A DNA stretch of 64,000 nt, taken from positions 844,308-908,307 of the forward strand of contig CACVBU010001011.1 in assembly GCA_902728285.1 (NCBI GenBank). Direction: 5' to 3'. This DNA comes from Clytia hemisphaerica (lineage: Eukaryota; Cnidaria; Hydrozoa; Leptothecata; Clytiidae). The translations under genes and the position numbers were made by a program. Of the stretch, positions 21,020 through 32,815 are shown one piece after another. A model generated the notes under the pieces. That model made no database searches, was not told the DNA's origin, and worked only from the letters and a program-made list of their open reading frames with translations. Every line of letters begins with the position of its first letter. Positions within the stretch are counted from its first letter, which is position 1.

Positions 21020-22230
21020 ATGGCTAAAGCGTTATCAAACATATCATGCATTGAACCCTTCATAATGACAGAAGGAGAGAATTTACATAAAGATGGCTCT
21101 TATGGAAAGAGGAGCTTGATATATACATAGTTGCAGCGGGTGTTACGGATAAAAAACAGCAAAAAGCGCTTCTCATTCATCTTGGTGGTCGTGAAGTACG
21201 TGAAATATACAAAACTCTCAAAACCGAGGAAGATAATTACGCCGCAATTTGTAACAAACTCGAGGCTTATTTTCAACCGCGTAAGAACTTGACATATGAA
21301 AGGTTTAAGTTCAAACAAGCCAAACAAGAAGAAAATGAAACGATCCCAGCCTACATCACACGTCTGAAGAACCTCGCACTCCATTGTGAATTCAACGACA
21401 TGGATGAAGAAGTTAGAGACTCCGTAGTGTCGACATGTCGTAGTAACCAGTTAAAGAAGAAGCTTCTCAGTGAAAAGACCCTAACTTTAGAGAAAGTTCT
21501 CACGATCGGTAAAGAATACGAAGCAGTGTTATCTCAAGTTTGAGAGATGGATGTCAAAAGTAACAAAGATAAACAACATCCTGAAGTTAAAAGTGACACC
21601 GAAAATCAAGAAGAAAAAGTTATGAAAGTTATGAGACCAGGAAAGTACAGTAACCGAAGAAATTTTCCACCAGAAGACAGACCGTCGAGACTGTGTTACA
21701 ATTGTGGTGAAAACTTTGTAGCCGGATATATGAACGTTTGTATTGCAAGAGGGAGAAAGTGTTTCAACTGTGGAAAGCTCGACCATTTGTCTAAAGTTTG
21801 CAGATCAAGAAAAATAACACAAAGTTCAGATCAAAACAATTCTCGAACAAGATGCCATAGCAACGAACCTAGCAACGAACGAAACTCATCAAAAATTAAT
21901 CAGTTACAGACCGAAAGTGATTTATCGTCTGAGGAGGAGATCTTTTCAATTCAACAACAAGCCACAGTAAACAATATCTCCTGCTCGAAATCAAAACACG
22001 TGAACGTCAAAATAAAAGGAACAAAAGTGAAAATGTTAATTGATTCAGGTTCATATGTTACTATTATTGATAAGAACACTGAATAAAAACATTGAATTCC
22101 TACGTCAGAAACAACCATCTATTCAGCTACACAAATCGAAGACGAAACTCTACCCATACGGATCAACAGAACCGTTATCCCTACTTGGAAAATTTGAAAC
22201 AACTTTGGAAACGAAAACTCGATTTGCTGC
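21020..22230 (+). pseudogene. Gypsy gag and protease
   Basis: ATG at 21020 opens MAKALSNISCIEPF, followed by a gag capsid domain (WLLWKEELDIYIVAAGVTDK, then FKQAKQEENETIPAYITRLK). Two CCHC-type knuckles follow (CYNCG...; CFNCGKLDHLSKVC), then the aspartic protease motif MLIDSGSYVTIID. Frame breaks: one near 21095, a TGA at 21541 and a TAA at 22084 after the protease. The sequence then continues to the hAT MITE at 22231. The first knuckle is degraded (CYNCG followed by an altered spacing). Confidence 0.8.
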
Positions 22231-22562
22231 CAGTGGCGTGGTGACAGGGGGGCCAGGGGGCCAGGCCCCCCCCAGCGGAGCCCTTTTGAGAAGGGGCGCC
22301 CAAAAATAAGGGGCGCCAAGAAGGATTTTTCAGGCGCCAATATCGAAAGATTGACAAATAAAAATTCAAAAATGGCGCCCCTCAGCACCTCAAAAACTCA
22401 AAATTTTCTGGCTCGCTTCGCTCGCACACTCCCTTTTTTTTAATTGTATTCCTAAGTAAAATGAGCGTATATATAGAGAGGGGCGCCAAAAACAAAAAAT
22501 CTTCAAAAAGGGCACCATATTTGCCTTGGCCACCCCAGAGAAATTTTCCCACCACGCCACTG
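22231..22562. mobile_element. hAT-type MITE in Gypsy
   Basis: Inverted ends CAGTGGCGTGGT and ACCACGCCACTG with an 8-bp TSD TTTGCTGC (22223-22230 and 22563-22570). The 5'-CAGTGGCG start and 8-bp TSD are hAT hallmarks. The 332-bp body is unusually GC-rich at the left (GGGGGGCCAGGGGGCCAGGC) and has no transposase. It lies between the Gypsy protease and RT, whose reading resumes at ATDIYVLNKPNCGN. Confidence 0.9.
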
Positions 22563-22570
22563 TTTGCTGC

Positions 22571-23778
22571 TACCGATATTTACGTTTTGAATAAACCGAA
22601 CTGTGGAAATAGTTTTGAAAAGTAATTCTTAGTTTCGAGATGTGTCAAAGTCTGAATCTTTTACAAGTTGCAGAAGTAACCACGGAGGAGGGTTCTACAT
22701 CTAAACACAGCGCAATCGTTAATGAACTTCAACAAAAATACAAAAGCGTATTCAATGGAATTGGGAAACTAAAAGACTATAAATGTTATTAAAAGAAAAT
22801 GCAAAACCTATCGCACAAAAGATCAGACGCCAACCTTTTCATCTACAAAAGAAAATAAAAGAGAAACTTGATGAACTTGAAAACAAAGGAATAATAGAGC
22901 CAGTGATCACACCTCAGCCCTGTGTTTCCAATATTGTTGCTACACCAAAAACAAACGGAGATATTAGAGTCTGTTTAGACGCAAGAGAACTAAACAAAGA
23001 AACCAAACGAGTAACTTTTCCAATACCTACACTTGATGGTCTGCTCGATGACATGCATGATTCTAAAGTGTTTTCCAAGATCGACCTTCGTGATGCTTAC
23101 AACCAAATCGAATGGTCCGAAGAAGCTAAAAACCTTACCACTTTCATCACGGCAAAAGGACTTTATCATTATAACAGACTTTGTTTTGGTATATCAAATG
23201 CTAGTGAAATATTTCAGCGCGCTTTTGAACACCAACTTGGAAATCTTCATGGAGTCAAATTTATCAGTGGCAATATTGTTGTTCATTCACCAAATGAGGA
23301 ACAGCATGCTGGAGACTTAAAAGGTCTGTTCGAACGTATGAAAAAGACAACCTAAAAGTCAAAATGTAAATTTTATCAAAATAAAATCAAATTCTATGGT
23401 ACCATCATCGGTCAAGATGGTATCAAACCTGATCCAGCGAAAGTCGACGTGTTTCGAAATGCAGCACCACCATCCAACGTAAGCGAATTAAGATCATTTT
23501 CAGGACTCTGCACCCATTTATTACGTTTCATCCCTGATTATTCGACAAAGACAGCACCACTTCGTGAACTCCTTCAAAAAGGAAAACATTTCAAATGGAC
23601 AGAAATTCATCAATCAGCTTTTCAGCTACTTACACGTGAAATAACAAACGATACCGTCCTTGCCATATACGACCCCAATAAGAAAAGTATCTTGGTAACA
23701 GACGCTAACACTACGCCGTCGGGGGAATACTTTTACAAAAAGACGAAAATGGACACGAACGCCCAATCCATTATGTAG
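22571..23778 (+). pseudogene. Gypsy RT and RNase H
   Basis: RT blocks: GIIEPVITPQPCVSNIV, VCLDARELNKET, FSKIDLRDAYNQI and FGISNASEIFQRAF. At the catalytic YxDD position the sequence reads FISGNIVVH, so both aspartates are gone (changes compatible with G/A transitions). The connection domain LRSFSGLCTHLLRFIPDYS and the RNase H start FKWTEIHQSAF...LAIYDPNKK...LVTDANTTPSGEYF follow, with two frame breaks near 22785 and 23354. It is catalytically dead. Confidence 0.85.
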
Positions 23779-24344
23779 GAAACGCTCTCATTTATATCTA
23801 TATCAAACAGACTTTGATGTGCGAGTTGATCATAAGCCACTTGAATTTATATTTGGGTTAACTGCTTAACCCAGTGCTCGAGTCGAACGTTGGCAGTTAC
23901 GTCTACAACCATATCGTTTCAATATAATGTATCACAGAGGAAAAGAGAATATAAGTGACTTTATTTCGAGAATCAAAAATCTACCCAAGCCAGTCGAGAC
24001 AACTAACACTGTGACCGAGAATTACGTCTCCTTTATCCAGGAGTCCTCTGTACATACAACTTTAACGCTGAATGAAATCCGAGCAGCTACCGTAAACGAT
24101 CCTGAATTAATTGAACTTATGAAAGCAATAAGAACTGGAAACATTTATGAAAAACTAAAATACGAACTTTGTGTACAAAATGGGATAATTCTTCGTCAAC
24201 ATCGTATCGTCATTCCCAGCTCCCTTTTCCGAAGAAGTATTTCACTCGCGCATCAAGGCCATCTAGGAATCATCAAAGCAAAACAACACCTGTGTGCCAA
24301 GTGTTTTTGGTTCCAAATGGACAAGGACAGTGAGACAGCTATCA
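23779..24344 (+). pseudogene. Gypsy RNase H end and integrase His half
   Basis: YHRGKENISDFISRI marks the end of RNase H. HQGHLGIIKAKQHLCAKCFW holds the two histidines of the integrase HHCC zinc finger. The frame is cut after MDKDSETAI by the 27.9-kb insertion. The two cysteines (NNCKQCQ) are at 52219-52239 on the other side. ATCA at 24341-24344 is the left TSD copy. Confidence 0.85.
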
Positions 24345-25115
24345 CACGGTTATTCACAGCGCGAAGCTTAGAGAATAGCGCAATGTAGATGGGGCCTTAA
24401 ATCGCGTGTTTTTGTTCGGGTGGCTGGCGGCCTCAAAATTTATCTTTAATGCTCATTCTTGTTCCTCGAATTACATAAAATTTTGAAAATCGGAGAAATT
24501 TGGAGAAGAATCCTCTGGAGGTTAGAAACCAAAAATCAGAAGTCAGAAAAGTGCATCCTACTTCGAGCAATGTAGAATTTTTTAGACTATAGTTTGAGGA
24601 CACCTTCAAAGTATGCTTCAGGGATAAGCTGATGGAAATTTAATGCCCAAGCTTTAGAGAATGGATTTGGATGTTCTGGAAAGGAGAAAGATCGTGCTAC
24701 CAGCAGGTGAAAATTCTACATCATTGTCATTTTTTTCTGTGAAGCTATGTCTATTCGAAGATGCACTATATTTTGCGCCAGAATTATGTCACTACCGCTG
24801 TTTGTGAGTGGTTTTCAAAGGTGATTCTTGAAGTTTAAGACCTAGCTACTGCCTATGAATTACTTTAATTGTTGTCAAACCCTATTTAAGAACCAAGCTT
24901 CGTAATAATATAGAATTTAAAGGCTAATTTAAAGCTTCATTACCAACTATTCCTAATCGGTAAAAACAATTCAACCTTCAGCTCTTAGTTGGTATGTGTA
25001 AAATGCAAAAGTGACATTTATATCGCAGGGCGTAGCTGTGGGGGAAAATGACTAGATTAGGCAATTTTCTTGTCTGATTGATGGATATTTCAATAAAACA
25101 CTTAGCACAATATAA
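24345..25115. other. Left arm of the CACGG element, non-coding
   Basis: Contains the 5' inverted end (to about 24385) and then sequence without motif-bearing reading frames, up to the inferred Helitron 3' boundary. No transposase is visible, so the original element may have been non-autonomous. Confidence 0.5.
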
Positions 25116-25150
25116 CTAGTACAGTGGGTGAAAAGTCATTTCACCCACTG
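25116..25150 (-). terminator. Helitron 3' terminal hairpin and CTAG end
   Basis: CAGTGGGTGAAA (25122-25133) pairs perfectly with TTTCACCCACTG (25139-25150) around a 5-base loop. On the minus strand the hairpin is followed by TA, then CTAG, then TT. A stem-loop close to a CTRR end is the Helitron 3' signature, although the 2-base spacer is shorter than the usual 10 or so. Its place downstream of Helitron genes supports the call. Confidence 0.55.
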
Positions 25151-26063
25151 GTGCGACCGCCTCGAAAATTTGATTAAACTCATTTTTTATTTTAATACTT
25201 ATCGTTCCACCTGTCTGTTTGATTTTTGATATTAAAGATTTGCAAGTTGCTTAATACCAATTTATCAAACCGGAGGAATCACACATTCTGTTAACTTAAG
25301 AAGCCGATTAATACTCAATAGTTAGGCAACACGTTTTTATTAGAATAGCAGCTTCCTCCAGATTATTAGAAAGGCGAGTTGGCGAGATTTTAATAAAAAT
25401 AAGCCCAATGTAATATGTTTTATCTGCAAATATTGAAGTGCACAGAAAACACTCAGAACGGCTCAAAACACTGGCTTCTCGTACATGTATTACAGGTTTT
25501 TTTATAACGATGTAAAAATCCGAAAACAGGCTTAGAGCTGCTTAGGTCGAAAGCTAAATAAGGCTGAAAACCTGCTTGAGGGATGCATATATCTCAACAT
25601 AAATATTTCGAAGATGCTTACAAAAGATAACGAATCAGACTCAAAATATGCTTAAATTTGCCTATAGAATTCTGGGCTGAATTAATAGTGTGTTACCCAT
25701 TATAAACATTCAAATTCTTATGAAACATTCGAATTTTTTACTTAAGCATTTTTATCAAAACATTCTTTTTGCTTTGCAATGGCATCACAAAAAACTACAA
25801 AAGTAGCTTATACTTTTTTCAAAGGCTCGAGGTAATGCTTAAATTTTCCCCATAAAAAAAATTTAAGAGTTGATTAAACGATTAAATGTTATAAATTTGT
25901 CAAATCTCGCACTCAGAAATAAAAATGGAACCGATATGTATTACTAACGCAATTCTTAATATAAAAACGCAACTAAAGTTTTAAACAACAACAATACAAA
26001 ACATATGAAAACAAGCTATTACTAGAACACAATTAAAACAATGACATATAATAAATGAAACAT
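25151..26063. other. Helitron 3' non-coding region
   Basis: AT-rich with no recognisable frame, between the RPA-like gene and the 3' hairpin. Confidence 0.45.
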
Positions 26064-27870
26064 CTAACCATCATGATGTAACATAGCTTTCACTTTAAAT
26101 TGTTTATGTAAAATGTCAAAATCTACTTTGTTGAGGTTTAACAACTTTACACGAAGTTCGTCGTCATTACCAGGAAGGTCACTTTTGAAGAATTCCTTTA
26201 AAATATCCTCGTAAACTGTTGCTGTCATTTTCTCTTCAAATTTAACTAGATCGATCTTGACAAGTTTACAATTGTTTTGGTTCGCGTTTAAAAAATCTCG
26301 ATTACATTTTGTACATGCTGAAAGTCCAGTTCCAGGTTTAACTGTCAATCGGCTTTTACAATTGTTACAACTTGAGAAACTGTCAATTTAAATTCCTTTA
26401 ATTGAGGGACAACACAGTCTAAATTCTTCAGAATGTTCCTCGTTTACATATTCAGAGCTATAGACGAGAGGATCGAATTCTATTTCCATCGTTTCAGTGA
26501 GGTAAACAACTGATGATGAATAATTGGTTGTTAAGACTATTTCTTCGTTGAAAATTCGGAACGAAACATTAATCAATTGAAGAAGAGTATTGTCCTTAAT
26601 TATATCAATCAAGAAACCCCAAATTGTAAGCTTGACAGTTTGGGTTCCGTCACTTATCACAGCTTCTCGCATTCTTTCACTTTTGAATTTGCCATTTTTA
26701 AAATAAGATTTTTGAGTCTCGTATGCAGAAAAACGAATCTCCCCGACAATGGATAGAACCAAACCTTCGTCTTGGATATCTGATAAATTTACGGCATCAG
26801 CGTCATTGATATTAAACGTTAACATCTCTGGAACATCGTTGATAAAGGAATACGCATTGAAATAATACACGTCCTTTTTATGAGAGGCATTGACTTTACT
26901 AGCAGATATTGGTGTCTTGTCATGAAAAGCATCTAATATCTTCTGCCGGACAATTTTCATGTTCCTGTGATTGCTGACCAAAATCTTTTCTGTTGTTGTT
27001 GGCTCGGTCGTAATGTTGGCCAAAAAAATAGTCACTCGTTTTTGCTTGATTTTTCATTGTTGGCGTCACTGATGCAACATAACCGACAATATCTAAAAAT
27101 GAAATTAAATATGACATTACCGAGGTTGAGCATACCAAGATAATCACGACGGAAAATGTAATATGCTAGTGAAAATACGAAATTTGATTGGTTGAAGCTC
27201 ACTAGTCTGTTAAATTTTCGTTCGTCGTTGTGATTTCGCCGATTTACTTAACCTCACTATTACTACTTTACACTATTACTAGTGTACCCCGATAGACCTT
27301 TCTTAAAAAAAATGTTACGTCATCTCAAATTTAGATCACGAGATATTCGAGTTTAAAGTTTTGCTGACTCGGCAAAAGTTTTATTTGATTTCAAAGCAGC
27401 CAACCAAAGAGAACAAGAGAACTAATTAAGGATTTATAAAGTTAAATAGGGTTTTTAACGTGTGAACAGAAAAGTAGGCTTCATTTTCAAGTTTAATTTT
27501 GCAAAACGGGTGGGTTTTAATTCTAGGCATTTTCCTTGGTTCTTGATCCCGTACTGAAAAGTCTTAAATGCATGTGAAATACATAATAACTTACCAACAG
27601 CAGTTTTCGGCGAAGAAGGAGTATAAGGGGTAGGTGAATTTGTGAACAATCTTTTAGTTGGGGGAATATCGACAGATGCTGATGAGCTAGATCCTCCGTA
27701 TGTAGAAGCAGGCGATGTGATATCTTTAGAATCATTTTGAGAGTCATGTGATGAGTGCTTGCGAGATTTTAATTGTGTTGGTACAATTTTGGGTGTTACA
27801 GTTGTATCAAGTGATGATGAACTTCCGGTTTCGAAATTTGGTGGAATTTGAAAGTCGAATTGTGTTGATT
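26064..27870 (-). pseudogene. Helitron RPA-like single-strand DNA-binding protein (spliced)
   Basis: A first exon ends at 27595 (...TPYTPSSPKTAV). The intron 27594-27093 starts GTAAGT and ends TTTTTAG. The second exon resumes as DIVGYVASVTPT in phase. An OB-fold stretch follows (GLVLSIVGEIRFSAYE; AVISDGTQTVKLTIWGF), then a C4 zinc ribbon (CNNC...CTKC) near 26370-26290, as in RPA70 C-termini. RPA genes carried by Helitrons coat single-stranded DNA during rolling-circle transposition. A one-base shift near 27055 and a TAA near 26391 break it. The first-exon start is uncertain; 27790-27920 holds a 60-bp imperfect duplication. Confidence 0.7.
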
Positions 27871-28274
27871 ATAGTTGTATCAAGTGATGATGATCTTGCT
27901 GTTTCGTATTTTAGCGAGATTTGAGATTCGGATTCCAACGGATGTGGATTTGCTCTAGTAGTGACTAAAATTATAATCGAATCAGATAGTGTTTTGAAAA
28001 TTAGGGGGAGAAATCAGGAAAAATACAGTTAAAGTTGGATTGACAAAAGCCAATGAAATTTGTAAAATTGAACAAAATGTTCTGAATAAATTCGATCCAT
28101 AAAGTTTAAATTTTCCTTATATTTTTGGCATTGAAAGGAAGTATCTGAGTTAGATAATCTCTAGACTCTCCAGGGTCTGCCTAAACCATGGAATAAGCAG
28201 TAAGATAAAACAACATCATACTTACTCCGTTTGTTGAGCTTGGCGGCTTTTTTCTTGTCCGACACTAAAAATAG
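27871..28274. other. Inter-gene Helitron spacer
   Basis: Lies between the RPA-like gene and the helicase C-terminus; no clear frame. Confidence 0.35.
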
Positions 28275-29222
28275 TCAAAGAGAATTTTTCAAAGAAAGTC
28301 CCAACAGTCTAGCTTCTTCTTTTTTCCGAGTTTGCATATTTTTAGCTTTACCTATTGAATTTAATCGCTGCAATGATACAGGCTCAGTCAAAAGATCATT
28401 CAAACAGCGTACACGAGATAGAGCAACGTAAGACATCCCCAAAGTTCTTTCAGAAGAACCTAGATTAACCCATATGCTTGATCTAAAGGGAGTCCTTGAG
28501 ATTTGTGTATTGTAATTGCCCATGATAATTTTAAAGGGTATTGTGTTCTCTCATACATTGGCCCATAACTTTCAGAAAAAACTAGTTGAGGGTGGAATAG
28601 GAACGCAATTTTCTGTTTCTGTGAATACACTGGGTCCAGTATATTTGTCGAATTTCACTATTACTGCAACAGGAAAACGTGTATTATCTTCCTTGTAAAG
28701 AATACTAAATGGACAACACCTAATGCACCATTGACTAACCCTACATCAGTCCATAAATTGCGGGTAAGCATTACTCGAGCACCAACACTTAAAAGCAGTG
28801 TAGGTGCTAAACCTTCCATATCATCTGATGAACATTTTGCAGCTTCCGTCTTATTATGTACAGCTTTAATTTCTGCAATAGGATTGTTCACTTTTTTCAT
28901 AATTTTTTTCAGCTACTTCCTTTTTGCCGTAAGAAAGTTTCAAAGCATTAGCAAAATGACTACCTTTCACCTGAGGGGTATGTGTAGTAACAATTTCCAA
29001 TCACTTTCTGTTACATTCCCATCTCTAATATGTTCTAGTAGTTGTGAAAATCTATAATCATTATTAATTCTCTGGTTTTGATCCAATACGACTACTCGTT
29101 GAAATAAGGAATATAACAACATACCCTCACAATCCAGCTCACTACTTAAACTTTGACTATATAACTCAGAGCCAATTACAGGAGGAAGTTGACACAAATC
29201 ACCAAATATAATTATGTTTATG
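28275..29222 (-). pseudogene. Helitron Pif1-type helicase, C-terminal part
   Basis: Starts NIIIFGDLCQLPPVIGSE (motif III region), then VVVLDQNQRINNDYRF, LLLSVGARVMLTRNLW and VGLVNGALG, and ends with motif VI GMSYVALSRVRCLNDLL. This is the superfamily 1B helicase order of Helitron RepHel proteins; the helicase unwinds the donor strand. At least two frameshifts lie between 28523 and 28967. It is cut at its N-terminal side by the 29223-32696 insertion. Confidence 0.85.
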
Positions 29223-30411
29223 CTAGACTATGCTATAGTCTAAGACGAGTTTCATCTAAGAGGAACAAACGTGAAGACGGGAATTTTTTTCGGGGGTAGC
29301 TGTTGTCTTAGACTATATCAACTCGGCAAAAACCGGAAATTTTGGATTTTGGTTAGCGTTGTGATCGGCCGACCCGGTTCGAACAAATGTAAACAAACAG
29401 TCGGGTCTGACTGGTAAATCCCGCGGCAGTTCTTGCTGCTAATACAGATTGACCCGGCTGGAATAATGATTCCAAAACAGGGCGACAGAAAGTTGATCTG
29501 TATGTGTGGAAATGTTTTATGCAATTCTTTAGTATTTGAGTCTCTTAGCCTCCTATATTAGTTAGTACTTTAGTTTGTAACTTCTTTGCAACAAGGTCTT
29601 TCATGTAAATGGTTTGTTTTGAATTTATTCTTAACATGCAGAACTCAGATTCAAGAAAGTATCATACTTTTTCAAGAATAAAAAGAGAGAAGAGGTAAGC
29701 AGTAAGGCTTTTTCTCTTTTGTGGCTAAGTGTTATGCATTATTTTTCTTTATCAAAAATTTTTTAATTTTTATAAAAGGCATAATTGTTGGTTTTGATTT
29801 TTTGTCTACATACACTGTCCAGGCGAGACCAATATAATTTGTGGTTTTTTTACAGGTCGCAATAAGCTAAACAAAAAAAGAGCATCAGTTTGGTTTGCAA
29901 AAAAAGAATGAATCATACTTATTAAAACGTATTGTAAATAATTTCATACCCATGAAAACATCTGCAGTCTATTAAAGCAAAAATCAGTAATCATACCAAA
30001 CTTGTGAAATTAAAGATAATTGGTGAATTGCAGTTTTATTGAAAAGTTGAGCATAAAATTTTGAAAAACTTCAGAAAGCTTTTTAAAATTTTGAATAAAG
30101 CAGTAGTCTACTAGTCACACAGCAAATTATTTTTAAATCACCATGATATTTTGGGTGAATTTGCCAGATTTCATTTTCACAATTGCAACTTTTTAAAGTG
30201 AATTATGTGAGTTCACCCAAAAATTAAGGTATATACTTTTTAAGATTTTTCCTGTAGAGTATGATCAGCATTAACTTTGATTTTTTAAATTTTAGGTTTG
30301 GTCGGGCCGTAAAACAACAAATCAAATTGGTCCCACCTTATGGTCTTCCAAAACCTTTCAAGTCCAACTCAGGAAAAATTCAATATAAATCATATTGCAT
30401 GACTTTTTAGT

Positions 30412-30508
30412 GAATTCACGGTGAAAAGCTGCAATTAATAATTCACGATGAAAAGGTGAAATTTCAACGTGAATTGTTGTCAGATTGCAGCTTTTCACCG
30501 TGAATTTC
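30412..30508. repeat. Hairpin MITE in the 3.47-kb element
   Basis: AATTCACGGTGAAAAGCTGC (30413-30432) is inverted at 30487-30507, with a further GTGAAATTTCAACGTGAATT internal repeat. Related degenerate hairpins using the same GGTGAAA/TTTCACC words occur near 30140-30230 and 31320-31420. Confidence 0.65.
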
Positions 30509-31319
30509 ATAGATTTTTTCCCGTGCCAGTTGTCATATACTAATTATAATTTTGATAGTTATTAAAAATATAAAAGTTGCAAAATAAATAATTTAGGTAG
30601 TTTCAAAATAGTGAAAAATTATACAAGTAGCGTGCTAAATTTTTTTGTTTTTAGAAAGATATGCATAATAAACATTTCCAATAATTTTGACCAACTTGAA
30701 TTGTGGACAAAATAGCCAAGGTAGCCATTAAGAAAAGAATTTTATTTAGTTATCTTCTTATCGACTGCTATATGTTAGTAATAGTTGCTATTTTGTCCTA
30801 TTGTATTCAAGATGGGCATTATATAAAGACATTATATTCAATATTGTGTGAAATTTCATCATATTTTTGGCTATCTTTTTTTTTTAATTTTGAATAAATC
30901 AATACATTTTTACGTGGGATTTTATGGGCTTGCCACTTGGATCATTTAAAAGGATAATTTGAGTAAAGAAATTTAAAACGTAGTTTTTATTTTGACTATT
31001 TTTTGCAAAGCATCCGGTTCGGTCAAATACGCCTTCTCGGCCTCAGGTCTAAAATTGAAAATTTGAACCACAGATTTTTTGGGGAATTTTTTTCCACAAT
31101 TACATTTCAATCATCACAGTGACCCTAAATTTCAAATTTAAAGTAATTTTGATCATTGGTTCAGGAATTATGACAAATTTTTAGTTTTTTACAAAATTCA
31201 AACAAAATTTGTGTTTTCGCAGGATAAATAGTTCAAGTTATAAAATTTTAGATGAAATTTGCAAACTATATCTGACTATATCACGGAAAAAAATTAAAGG
31301 AAATTACCTTGACGTTTTA

Positions 31320-31425
31320 GATGAATTGGCGGTGAAAAATCGTTCAATAATTACATGGTGATTAGCTGAAATTTCACCGTAAATTATTAAAAGGTTGCAG
31401 CGTTTCACCTTGAATTGCCCTAAAA
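31320..31425. repeat. Degenerate copy of the GGTGAAA hairpin family
   Basis: GAATTGGCGGTGAAAAATCG near 31323 pairs imperfectly with TTGCAGCGTTTCACCTTGAA near 31396. The centre holds GGTGATTAGCTGAAATTTCACCG, matching the interior of the 30.4-kb copy. Confidence 0.5.
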
Positions 31426-32696
31426 AGTCGGGGGAAATTTTTATATCTTGCATTCTGTGTTGATTGGGTAGCAGATAATTTTGCATTTCTCCAGAAGAAT
31501 GTGAAAATTTGAAGTCAAAAAAAATTCTTTTCGATACAATTTTTTCTAATGTCATAGAAATGTGTCCTAAAAAAAATTTTGTTTCAAACTTTCAATACCT
31601 GAGACCTGAGCCTTAGAAAAGTTGTTTTTGAATGAACCAGCTGCTTGCTAAAAATATAGTCAAAAAGAAACTTTTTGTTCAGATCCAGCTTGAGTACTGC
31701 TCTCAAATCATCCTGTCAGAGGTGTCGTTCAGATGTTGTGGAAAGTGTTATTCAGATATCGTGGAGGGTATCCTTCAGTCATAATGGAAAGTGTTGATCA
31801 GTTATTGTGGAATGTGTTGTTTAGATATTGCAGAAAGTGGACACGGTGGACAGTCGGTGGAGGATGTTGGTCTGATATCGTGAAAGGTGTTGGTTGAATT
31901 TTGTAGAATGCTTTGGTCGAAATATGCCAGATAACTGTCACTCAAGCGTCAAGCTGAAAAATTGACTATAAAAAATATAAAAAATAGCGAAACATTAAAC
32001 ACAATCAACACAAGCCCAATAATAACTAAATAAACAGTAATTAAAATCTATTAAAAAAATTTAGGCCTTTTTTCTTAGAAGAAACTTTAATTGAAGATTT
32101 TTGACAAGCACAAACCCATTCTTGTATGAACTGGTAAAAGTCAATATTTCAGTCTCAACTAACACTGATTCCTTCGACCATAAAAGAAACTACAAAATTC
32201 AGTAAATATAAACCTTACCCATAGACAAGGTGTCAGGCATTTATGTTGAAAAAAAATTGTTTGTGGGTGGTCTTGAGGAAAACAATCCCTTCTAACTAAT
32301 ATTGCCAAAAAAGCAACAGCAAAGATTTTAAGCTCTCTAGCCTTCAAGAATATTCTTCTTCACCAAACCAGAACCTAGTGCTCCAAGAAAACAAGCATGG
32401 ATAAAGTTCACTCATGTCGTGTGCTTGCAACTGCTTCCCCTTTCTGCTTTTCCTTCCTTCGATGTTTTTTTGTTTTGGTTTTCTCTCCCAAGCTCGGCAA
32501 TAAATCTACGGGATTTTTTCGCAAAAATCACCGACCCTTCTCCATGGTCGGTCAGGGCAAAGTAAAATCAAGAAAAACGCCGAGTTGATATCGTCCGTAA
32601 ACACAGACTCTATCCGCCGCGAAACATATTACGTTTTAGATAATATACAAACTATGTTATATCATAATAATACATTATACGGACGATAGCATCGTC

Positions 32697-32815
32697 TATG
32701 TTTATGCCGCCGAAAGGCAAATCTTGTTTCCCTGTAGCTTGCTTGCAACGTCGGTTTATCCAAGCTAGATCACTTTGACTAATTACTGAATACTCATCTA
32801 TTATTAGTATATGTA
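32697..32815 (-). pseudogene. Helitron helicase, motif II segment
   Basis: Reads ILIIDEYSVISQSDLAWINR then RCKQATGKQDLPFGGIN. IIDEYS is the Walker B (motif II) of Pif1-type helicases. It joins downstream to NIIIFGDL at 29222 once the 3.47-kb element is removed, and upstream to ENISYL at 33299 once the smaller insertion is removed. Confidence 0.85.

Larger units (their letters stand above)
29223..32696. mobile_element. 3.47-kb insertion with hairpin ends, MULE-like
   Basis: Inserted in helicase codons; 10-bp duplication TATGTTTATG at 29213-29222 and 32697-32706 (9 bp if one match is chance). The left end has palindrome GACTATGCTATAGTC, the inverted right end GACGATGCTATCGTC. Both ends form larger hairpins (29233-29316; 32588-32690) and share an inner border CTATATCAACTCGGC / CGATATCAACTCGGC in inverse orientation. 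Long structured TIRs and 9-10-bp TSDs fit Mutator-like or foldback elements. No transposase is seen; the interior is AT-rich with hairpin MITEs. Confidence 0.75.
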
